Of a stretch of DNA of 14,222 bases, positions 7,341 to 12,761 are shown piece by piece. The stretch is from SFLA01 sp964485815 (GTDB taxonomy: Bacteria; Bacillota; Clostridia; Oscillospirales; CAG-382). Position 1 is the first letter of the stretch, and every line of letters begins with the position of its first letter. The stretch lies in NCBI GenBank assembly GCA_964485815.1, contig CAZAJX010000041.1:1-14222 (forward strand), read 5' to 3'. The translations under genes and the position numbers were made by a program. The notes below the pieces were generated by a model. That model saw only the letters and a program-made list of their open reading frames with translations. It was not told where the DNA came from and searched no databases.

Positions 7341-8201
7341 TTACCTCGCCGTCCATCTGCTTGCCGCGCCGCAGGGAAGATACATTCCGCTTGCTTCCAC
7401 GGGCAGACCGATCTCGTCACTTTCCACCTTACCTCCGAACTTTTCGCACAAATGTCTTCCCAGAATATATCCGCAGGTGGAAGCGGACAATCCGGTGGTA
7501 TAGGAATTAAGCAAAACGAACAGAGGATCGTCGGATATAACACCGGTGATCAGTCCGATAAGATTATCCAGAGATTGCTCCAGCATCCATCTTTCGCCCT
7601 TGGGGCCTCTTCCGAATGAGGGGGGGTCGAGAATTACCGCATCGTATCTGTTGCCTCGTTTTATTTCTCTTTCAACGAACTTTACGCAATCGTCCACAAT
7701 ATAACGTATTCCGTCCGAAGGTACGCCGGAAAGAGCGGCGTTTTGCTTTGCTTTAAGTACCATTCCCTTGGAAGCATCCACGTGGCAAACGAACGCGCCC
7801 GCTTTTGCGGCGGCAACGCTTGCGCCTCCCGTGTATGCAAACAGGTTAAGCAGCTTTATCTTTCTGCCGGAATTTTTTATCAGGGGCGAAAACCAATCCC
7901 AGTTTGCCGCCTGCTCGGGAAACAGACCCGTGTGCTTGAAGCCCATGGGGGACAGCACGAAGGTCATATCTCCGTAAGAAATATTCCATTCCTCGGGAAT
8001 ATCCTTTTTTATCCAGCTTCCGCCGCCGCCTTCGCGGCGGTAGATGCCGTCCGCCTTCTTCCAAAGAGGACTCTTTTTATTTCCGTTCCAGATAACCTGA
8101 GGGTCGGGACGTATCAACAGATGACCGCTCCAGCTCTCCAGTCTTTCTCCGTCCGAAGCGTCTATAAGTCTGTATTCCTTCCATCCGTCTGCTGTAAACA
8201 T
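7341..8201 (-). CDS. Class I SAM-dependent methyltransferase, RlmI/COG1092-like, without PUA domain
   Basis: Predicted methyltransferase, probably acting on rRNA. The 286-residue protein has SAM motif I LNLFAYTGGAS (118-128), acidic loop VDAS (141-144) and motif IV LDPPSFGRGPKGE (191-203); the DPPSFGR form resembles the RlmI/RlmK (COG1092) group of 23S rRNA methyltransferases. The FKHTGLFPEQAANWDW stretch (88-103) before motif I is also typical. RlmI proteins near 390 residues carry an N-terminal PUA RNA-binding domain; this one is shorter and lacks it, so the precise target cannot be assigned. The start at 8201 has GGAG about seven bases upstream, overlapping the end of ruvB, and lies 4 bp after its stop. 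It ends 2 bp before ecfA1. Confidence 0.85.
   Translation of the reverse strand: MFTADGWKEYRLIDASDGERLESWSGHLLIRPDPQVIWNGNKKSPLWKKADGIYRREGGGGSWIKKDIPEEWNISYGDMTFVLSPMGFKHTGLFPEQAANWDWFSPLIKNSGRKIKLLNLFAYTGGASVAAAKAGAFVCHVDASKGMVLKAKQNAALSGVPSDGIRYIVDDCVKFVEREIKRGNRYDAVILDPPSFGRGPKGERWMLEQSLDNLIGLITGVISDDPLFVLLNSYTTGLSASTCGYILGRHLCEKFGGKVESDEIGLPVEASGMYLPCGAASRWTAR
7344..7347 (-). promoter_or_regulatory. Ribosome binding site deciding the ecfA1 start
   Basis: GAGG on the minus strand, five bases before the ATG at 7338. It lies at the stop of the upstream methyltransferase and inside the longer candidate reading frame starting at 7356, so it supports the shorter EcfA1 start. Confidence 0.75.
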
Positions 8202-8205
8202 AGTA

Positions 8206-9288
8206 TTACTCCATTAAAAGTTGTTGTGTGTCCTTCACGCCGTTTCCGGGTAAGGGAAGTCCCAGATGCTCGTAAGCCGCAGGGGTTACGCATCTTCCGC
8301 GGGGAGTTCTGTTAATAAAGCCGAGCTGCATAAGATAAGGCTCGTATACGTCCTCGAGGGTTATGGATTCCTCTCCGATAACTGCAGATAAGGTTTCCAA
8401 ACCCACGGGACCGCCGCAGAAATTCTTAATTATTGCATTAAGCATACGTCTGTCCACCGAATCCAATCCCAAAGAGTCAACGTCCAGGGAGGACAGCGCT
8501 ATGTCTGCAATATTCTTGTCGATAGTTCCGTCGCCCTTTACCTCGGCAAAGTCGCGGACACGCTTTAAAAATCTGTTTGCAAGTCTGGGAGTTCCTCTGG
8601 ATCTTCTTGCGATCTCATAAGCACCTTCCTCGGTTATGGGAGTTCCCAGTATGCCTGCGGAACGCATAACTATGCTTGCAAGCTCATCGGGTGTATACAG
8701 TTCCAAACGAAACAGCATACCGAATCTGTCGCGGAGAGGGCCCGTAAGCTGACCTGCTCTCGTAGTCGCGCCGATGAGCGTGAAGGGCTGTAAGGGAATT
8801 CGTATAGATCTTGCAGAGGGACCTTTTCCCATCATCAGGTCAAGCACGTAATCCTCCATTGCGGGGTACAGCACTTCTTCTATTGAACGGGAAAGGCGGT
8901 GTATTTCGTCGATAAACAAAATATCCTTTCTTCCCAGAGTTGTCAGTATAGCCGCCAGATCACCGGGTTTTTCTATAGCGGGACCGGAGGTAACTTTAAT
9001 ATTCACACCCAATTCTGCGGCAATGATCGTCGCAAGTGTTGTCTTTCCCAGGCCGGGAGGGCCGTGAAGAAGCACGTGGTCCAGATTATCATCTCTCGCT
9101 TTTGCGGCTTTCATAAATACAGACAGATTTTCTTTGACCGTTTCCTGTCCCACGTATTCCTCAAGTGTTTGGGGACGGAGAGAGTTTTCGTTTTCTCTGT
9201 CCTCGGGCACTTCGCTTGTGGCGGTAAAACGGTTCTCGATATCCAGTTCGGCACCGGTATGGAAATTGTCAGATTGATTTATAGGCAT
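8206..9288 (-). CDS. ruvB: Holliday junction branch migration ATPase RuvB
   Basis: AAA+ motor that drives branch migration of Holliday junctions with RuvA, handing the junction to RuvC. The 360-residue protein shows Walker A GPPGLGKT (76-83), Walker B ILFIDEIH (D127, E128), sensor 1 GATTRAG (173-179), arginine-finger segment GPLRDRFG (183-190), and a C-terminal winged helix with the family signature GPVGLETLSA and QLGFINRTPRGR. It is about 20 residues longer than E. coli RuvB at the N-terminus; the start is supported by GAGGTG five bases upstream. It sits 10 bp after ruvA and 4 bp before the methyltransferase. Confidence 0.98.
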   Translation of the reverse strand: MPINQSDNFHTGAELDIENRFTATSEVPEDRENENSLRPQTLEEYVGQETVKENLSVFMKAAKARDDNLDHVLLHGPPGLGKTTLATIIAAELGVNIKVTSGPAIEKPGDLAAILTTLGRKDILFIDEIHRLSRSIEEVLYPAMEDYVLDLMMGKGPSARSIRIPLQPFTLIGATTRAGQLTGPLRDRFGMLFRLELYTPDELASIVMRSAGILGTPITEEGAYEIARRSRGTPRLANRFLKRVRDFAEVKGDGTIDKNIADIALSSLDVDSLGLDSVDRRMLNAIIKNFCGGPVGLETLSAVIGEESITLEDVYEPYLMQLGFINRTPRGRCVTPAAYEHLGLPLPGNGVKDTQQLLME

Positions 9289-9298
9289 ATCGCACCTC

Positions 9299-9898
9299 TT
9301 ACATAGAAGCTAACTTTTTAAGCGCTTCTCCGATAATCGTTTCAAGGGGGAGAGTGGGGTCTATACCCTTGAGGGCGGCAACCGCCTCCGCTCTGGTATA
9401 GCCCAATACGGCGAGAGTGTCCACCGCATCGCTTCCGCCGCCGGACGCCGCGGTAACAAAGGAGCTTTCAGCGGGAGAAGAGGAAACCATCTCTCCGCTT
9501 ATTTTGTCTTTAAGCTCAAGTATTATCTTTTGCGCCGTTTTGAGTCCCACACCGGGAGTTCTGGAAAGCGTCTTCGCATCGCCGCTTGCAATGACCGAAG
9601 CCAGTCCGTCTGCGGTAAAGGTGGAAAGCACGCTTATAGCCGCCTTGGGGCCTACACCGGAAACGGTAATAAGATGCTTGAATGCGGAAAGCTCGTCCTC
9701 CGTTCCGAATCCGTAAAGCTCTACGGCATCCTCACGGACAGCCATATGCGTAAAAAGCATTGCCGTCTTTCCGTAGAGAGGAGAAAGATATGCAAAGGTG
9801 TTTTTGGAAACGGTAAGCTTATATCCCGCACCGCCTACGTCTATAACTGCGGAATCGGGAAACAAAAACTGCAAATTGCCTTTAAGATAATAAAACAT
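9299..9898 (-). CDS. ruvA: Holliday junction DNA-binding protein RuvA
   Basis: Binds the four-way junction as a tetramer and loads RuvB. The 199-residue protein begins MFYYLKG with the OB-fold domain (about 1-63), has the two helix-hairpin-helix motifs VSGVGPKAA (79-87) and TPGVGLKTA (114-122), a flexible Ser/Gly-rich linker (about 137-155) and a C-terminal three-helix domain that contacts RuvB (about 155-199). Length is normal. GGGAG precedes the ATG, which lies 2 bp after the ruvC stop. Confidence 0.98.
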   Translation of the reverse strand: MFYYLKGNLQFLFPDSAVIDVGGAGYKLTVSKNTFAYLSPLYGKTAMLFTHMAVREDAVELYGFGTEDELSAFKHLITVSGVGPKAAISVLSTFTADGLASVIASGDAKTLSRTPGVGLKTAQKIILELKDKISGEMVSSSPAESSFVTAASGGGSDAVDTLAVLGYTRAEAVAALKGIDPTLPLETIIGEALKKLASM

Positions 9899-9900
9899 TT

Positions 9901-10386
9901 TTAAACTCCCATCTTGTGCATATTACAGGTGCCGTGGCATATTGCCGCCGCCAATGCGTCCGCCGCATCGTCGGGCTTGGGCGTTCTGTCCAGCTTCAAC
10001 AAAAGCTTGACCATATACTGTACCTGCTGTTTTTCGGCTCTGCCGTATCCCACCACGGATTGCTTTATCTGCAGAGGGGTATATTCAAAGGTGTTTATCC
10101 CTTTGTTTTCTGCGGCGAGAAGCATAACTCCTCTTGCCTGGCAGACGTCCACCGCCGTTCTCTGGTTGGTGTTGAAGAACAATTCCTCTATCGCCATACA
10201 ATCGGGCTTGTAGGTGTCGATAAGCTGACACATACAATCGTATATCTCTTTTAATCTTTTTTCGATAAGGGTGTGAGGGGGAGTGGTTATCGCGCCGTAA
10301 GAAACAGGTGTAAAAACGCCGTTTTCACATTTAACTATACCGTATCCCACCGTGGCAAAACCGGGGTCGATACCCAATACGATCAT
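9901..10386 (-). CDS. ruvC: Crossover junction endodeoxyribonuclease RuvC
   Basis: Cuts Holliday junctions symmetrically to give nicked duplexes. The 161-residue protein has the RNase H-like fold with all four catalytic acidic residues: D7 in GIDPG, E67 in AIEELFF, and D140 and D143 in PDDAADA. QARGVML and EYTPLQIKQSVVGYGRAEK are further family signatures. GGAGG lies seven bases upstream of the ATG. It is the first gene of the minus-strand series, with a near-consensus promoter about 33 bp upstream. Gene order ruvC-ruvA-ruvB is common in bacteria; the downstream ECF block is a less usual neighbour. Confidence 0.98.
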   Translation of the reverse strand: MIVLGIDPGFATVGYGIVKCENGVFTPVSYGAITTPPHTLIEKRLKEIYDCMCQLIDTYKPDCMAIEELFFNTNQRTAVDVCQARGVMLLAAENKGINTFEYTPLQIKQSVVGYGRAEKQQVQYMVKLLLKLDRTPKPDDAADALAAAICHGTCNMHKMGV

Positions 10387-10418
10387 AACCGTCCTCCAAC
10401 CAAAAATGTAATCAGTAT

Positions 10419-10447
10419 ATTATATCATTAAATACCCGTTTCGTCAA
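10419..10447 (-). promoter_or_regulatory. Sigma-A promoter of the ruvCAB-ecf-truA-pgsA-clpE series
   Basis: On the minus strand, -35 TTGACG (10442-10447) and perfect -10 TATAAT (10419-10424) are separated by exactly 17 bases. The predicted start point near 10412 gives a short leader of about 25 nt carrying the ruvC GGAGG. This is the only convincing promoter seen for the twelve genes that follow. Confidence 0.85.
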
Positions 10448-10456
10448 CGAATCGGG
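10435..10456. repeat. 22-bp imperfect palindrome over the ruvC -35 element
   Basis: Arms CCCGTTTCGT and ACGAATCGGG flank a central CA; the arms differ from perfect symmetry at one position. The palindrome spans the -35 hexamer and part of the spacer of the ruvC promoter, a position where a bound repressor would block RNA polymerase. It does not match the Bacillus LexA box (GAAC-N4-GTTC). Identity of any regulator is unknown. Confidence 0.6.
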
Positions 10457-10495
10457 ACAAAATAAATTATTTTTTTCCTTTTATTAATAAAGCTA

Positions 10496-10524
10496 TTGCT
10501 TTTTTTCTCGTTTTGTTTTATTAT
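10496..10524 (+). promoter_or_regulatory. Probable sigma-A promoter of acpP
   Basis: -35-like TTGCTT (10496-10501) and -10-like TATTAT (10519-10524) with a 17-base spacer, in a very AT-rich stretch. The expected start point is near 10531, leaving a leader of about 40 nt before acpP. An overlapping TATAAC at 10522-10527 is an alternative -10. Confidence 0.65.
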
Positions 10525-10531
10525 AACGCTG

Positions 10532-10547
10532 CGGTGTGCGTACACCG
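10532..10547. repeat. Inverted repeat at the predicted acpP transcription start
   Basis: CGGTGT and ACACCG form perfect 6-bp arms around GCGT, starting at about +2 of the predicted acpP transcript. It could be an operator or a short 5'-leader hairpin. It does not resemble the FapR operator known from Bacillus lipid genes. Confidence 0.55.
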
Positions 10548-10558
10548 TACTAAAATTC

Positions 10559-10564
10559 AGGAGG
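10559..10564 (+). promoter_or_regulatory. Strong ribosome binding site of acpP
   Basis: AGGAGG, seven bases before the acpP ATG at 10572. A closer out-of-frame ATG at 10567 would give only a six-codon peptide and is too near the site; the spacing supports 10572. Confidence 0.8.
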
Positions 10565-10571
10565 ACATGAA

Positions 10572-10802
10572 ATGGATTTACTCTTAAAGGTGAAGACCAT
10601 AGTTGCAAACCAGCTTCGTTTGGAGGTGGAGGATATTGCTGACGACGCATCTCTCGTAGAAGATCTCGGCGCTGATTCCTTGGATCTTGTAGATATAGTA
10701 ATGGCATTTGAAAGCGAGTTCGATACTATCGTGCCCGAGGAGGATATCGGTGATCTTCGCACGATAAGCGATCTTGCCGATTACATAAGCACCCGCGTTT
10801 AA
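10572..10802 (+). CDS. acpP: Acyl carrier protein
   Basis: Small acidic carrier that holds growing fatty acyl chains on a 4'-phosphopantetheine arm. The 76-residue protein has the attachment motif GADSLD with S36 as the modified serine, at the same position as in E. coli AcpP, followed by the acidic recognition helix (LDLVDIVMAFESEF), and the C-terminal helix TISDLADYI. Length is normal. A strong AGGAGG and an own promoter lie upstream. No other fatty acid synthesis gene is adjacent, so it is separated from the usual plsX/fab neighbours; a dedicated carrier role for another pathway cannot be excluded, although the sequence looks like a standard ACP. Confidence 0.95.
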   Translation: MDLLLKVKTIVANQLRLEVEDIADDASLVEDLGADSLDLVDIVMAFESEFDTIVPEEDIGDLRTISDLADYISTRV

Positions 10803-10817
10803 TTTCAGAACACCGTT

Positions 10818-10845
10818 GGCAGACTTTTTATAAAAAGAGTCTGCC
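10818..10845 (+). terminator. Hairpin after acpP, weak terminator or attenuator
   Basis: Arms GGCAGACT (10818-10825) and AGTCTGCC (10838-10845) pair perfectly over eight bases, and the inner TTTT/AAAA bases can extend the stem past a two-base bulge. The following bases are TCGTTTGTG, not an uninterrupted T-run, so termination may be partial and let some transcripts continue into the phosphatase gene. Confidence 0.6.
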
Positions 10846-10870
10846 TCGTTTGTGTATCAGGGGTTTTTTA

Positions 10871-10876
10871 AAGGAG
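10871..10876 (+). promoter_or_regulatory. Ribosome binding site deciding the phosphatase start
   Basis: AAGGAG, five bases before the ATG at 10882. An in-frame GTG at 10852 would add ten residues ahead of the HAD motif and would bury this site, so the ATG is preferred. Confidence 0.85.
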
Positions 10877-10881
10877 ATTTT

Positions 10882-11535
10882 ATGAGATACGACGCCGTTT
10901 TTTTCGATCTTGACGGCACGCTTTTGGATACGCTGGGCGATCTTTCGGCGGCGGTTAATCACGTTCTTTCAAAGAGGGGCTATCCCTCCCGCACCACCGA
11001 AGAAATACGCTCGTTTATCGGGGACGGATTTGCTATGCTCATCCGCCGCGCCTGCCCTGCGGATGCCGATCCGGCTTGCCTTGAAACCGCCTATGATGAC
11101 TTTTCGGAATACTATTCCCGTCATCTTGCGGATACCACCGTACCTTACGAAGGAATACCGGAATTGGTTCGGTACCTTTTTGAAAACGGATATAAAATGG
11201 CTGTGGTTTCCAATAAAGGAGATTCTGCCGTAAAATATCTCGTTGACAAGTTTTTCGGCGAACATATCGGTGTTGCTTTGGGCGAAAGGGGAGGGGACAC
11301 CCGCAAGCCTTCGCCGACGCTGTGCCTTGAGGCGGCGCAAATGACGGGTGCCGATTGCAGCCGCACGCTGTATGTAGGGGATTCCCCGTCGGATATTCTT
11401 ACTGCCCGCAATGCGGGCATGATTCCCGTAGCTGTTTTGTGGGGATTCCGAACCAAGGAAGAACTGTCGGTACACGGTGATGTGCTTGTTGCCGAAGGTG
11501 CCGAAGAGCTTAAGAGGATCATTATCGGTAATTAA
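10882..11535 (+). CDS. gph: HAD-superfamily hydrolase, phosphoglycolate phosphatase-like
   Basis: Predicted phosphatase of the Gph/PGPase type. The 217-residue protein has HAD motif I FFDLDGTLLDT (nucleophile D9, acid/base D11) at its very N-terminus, an alpha-helical cap of about residues 18-85 (subfamily I, C1 cap), motif II VVSNKG, the conserved lysine in the RKPSP segment, and motif III YVGDSPSDI with metal-binding aspartates. These suit 2-phosphoglycolate as substrate, which would arise from DNA repair products, but HAD enzymes of this type vary and the substrate is not proven. It starts 79 bp after acpP, past a hairpin, and ends at an AT palindrome before the nagA promoter. Confidence 0.85.
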   Translation: MRYDAVFFDLDGTLLDTLGDLSAAVNHVLSKRGYPSRTTEEIRSFIGDGFAMLIRRACPADADPACLETAYDDFSEYYSRHLADTTVPYEGIPELVRYLFENGYKMAVVSNKGDSAVKYLVDKFFGEHIGVALGERGGDTRKPSPTLCLEAAQMTGADCSRTLYVGDSPSDILTARNAGMIPVAVLWGFRTKEELSVHGDVLVAEGAEELKRIIIGN

Positions 11536-11562
11536 AAAATATTTTTTGTTTTACAAATATCG

Positions 11563-11591
11563 TTGCATTTTTTTAATCTATGTGTTATTAT
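11563..11591 (+). promoter_or_regulatory. Probable sigma-A promoter of the nagA-ROK pair
   Basis: -35-like TTGCAT (11563-11568) and -10-like TATTAT (11586-11591) with a 17-base spacer. Upstream is an A/T-only 14-bp palindrome (11534-11547) and a T-rich stretch that could act as an UP element. I saw no convincing catabolite-responsive element or GntR-type operator. Confidence 0.65.
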
Positions 11592-11627
11592 TAAATCAAA
11601 TGACAAAAAATGGAGGATATGTGCTTT

Positions 11628-12761
11628 ATGAAGGCTATCATCAACGGCAAAATAATTCTTAAAGACCGTATCGTAGAGGGCAAAGTTCTCGTTTACGACA
11701 GCGTTATCCGCGGCGTTTGCGACACTGCTCCCGAAGGTGCGGAGATAATCGACGCAAAGGGCGGCTACGTTGCTCCCGGTCTTATCGACCTTCACATCCA
11801 CGGCTATCTTGGAAAGGACGTTTGCGACGGCGAGCCCGAGAGCATTCGTACCATCGCAGAAGGTATTGTGGCAAACGGTGTTACCGGCTTCCTTCCCACT
11901 ACCATGACAGTAGATATGCAGGTGATCCGCAAGGCGCTTGAGTGTCTTCGTTCTCTCAAGGAAGAAAGCAAGACCTGGAACGGAACGACCATTCTCGGCT
12001 GCCACGCAGAAGGTCCTTTTATCAACGCAAAGAAAAAGGGCGCGCAGGATGAAAAATACATACTCAAGCCCGATGCCGCTTTCGTTAAGGAATATGCTGA
12101 TATAATCAAGATAATCTCTCTCGCTCCCGAAATGGACGAAGATTTCGCCGCTATCCGCGAGATAGTTGCCGATACCGACGTTGTTGTTTCTATGGGACAT
12201 ACCGACGCGGATTACGATACCGCTTACAAGTCTACCGTAAACGGCGTTTCCCACGCAACCCACCTTTTCAACGCTATGACAGCTCTTGCACACCGTAACC
12301 CCGGTGTTGTAGGCGCGGCTCTCAATTCCGACGTTACTACCGAGCTTATCGTGGATACCTTCCACGTAAACCCCGCTTTGTATCCTATCGTTGCAAAGCT
12401 CAAGGGTGACAAGCTCTGCTTTATTACCGACTGCCTCCCCGCAGGCGGACTTCCCGAAGGCCAGTACACCCTCGGCGGCACCGCATTCGTTTCCAAGGGT
12501 ATCGAATGCAGATTGCTTGACGGCACCATCGCAGGCAGTATCCTTAAGATGAACAAGGGCGTTTGGAATGTTTATACCAACACCGATCTTCCTCTTTGGT
12601 ATTGCGTAAACTGCGCATCTCTCAACCCCGCAAATGCTATCGGTATGGGCGCTACCAAGGGCTCTCTCGATATCGGCAAGGATGCGGACATTATTATTAC
12701 CGACAATGAATTCAACGTAGAAAAAACAATTATCGGAGGTACAGTAAGATATGAAGCTTAA
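11628..12761 (+). CDS. nagA: N-acetylglucosamine-6-phosphate deacetylase
   Basis: Removes acetate from GlcNAc-6-phosphate to give glucosamine-6-phosphate, the entry step of amino-sugar breakdown and cell-wall recycling. Counting from the chosen start (377 residues): H56 and H58 in DLHIHG, metal ligand E128 in HAEGPF, H191 in MGHTDA, H209/H212 in SHATHLFNAM, H246 in DTFHVNP, and catalytic D268 in ITDCLPAGG, all in NagA order. In-frame ATGs at 11610 and 11619 lie on or within two bases of the GGAGG (11612-11616), so the ATG at 11628, 11 bases downstream, is preferred. The last 11 bp overlap the ROK gene. Codons are strongly biased to C-ending forms (ATC, CTC, TTC), suggesting high expression. 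Confidence 0.93.
   Translation: MKAIINGKIILKDRIVEGKVLVYDSVIRGVCDTAPEGAEIIDAKGGYVAPGLIDLHIHGYLGKDVCDGEPESIRTIAEGIVANGVTGFLPTTMTVDMQVIRKALECLRSLKEESKTWNGTTILGCHAEGPFINAKKKGAQDEKYILKPDAAFVKEYADIIKIISLAPEMDEDFAAIREIVADTDVVVSMGHTDADYDTAYKSTVNGVSHATHLFNAMTALAHRNPGVVGAALNSDVTTELIVDTFHVNPALYPIVAKLKGDKLCFITDCLPAGGLPEGQYTLGGTAFVSKGIECRLLDGTIAGSILKMNKGVWNVYTNTDLPLWYCVNCASLNPANAIGMGATKGSLDIGKDADIIITDNEFNVEKTIIGGTVRYEA

Noticed and set aside
7339..7356. Longer EcfA1 start at 7356
   Set aside because: No Shine-Dalgarno sequence precedes it and it would bury the GAGG site that fits the ATG at 7338.
10387..10571. Riboswitch or small RNA in the divergent region
   Set aside because: After assigning two promoters and two short inverted repeats, the remaining bases are AT-rich with no conserved-looking multi-stem structure; the leaders are only about 25 and 40 nt.
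10567..10587. Six-codon peptide frame (MKWIYS) overlapping the acpP start
   Set aside because: Its ATG is only two bases after AGGAGG, too close for efficient initiation, and it is most likely chance; the acpP ATG has better spacing.
10852..10881. GTG start extending the phosphatase by ten residues
   Set aside because: The HAD motif is normally at the extreme N-terminus and AAGGAG with ideal spacing supports the ATG at 10882.
11536..11609. Possible catabolite-responsive element around ATATCGTTGCAT upstream of nagA
   Set aside because: Only the central CG and few other positions match the consensus; too poor to report as a site.
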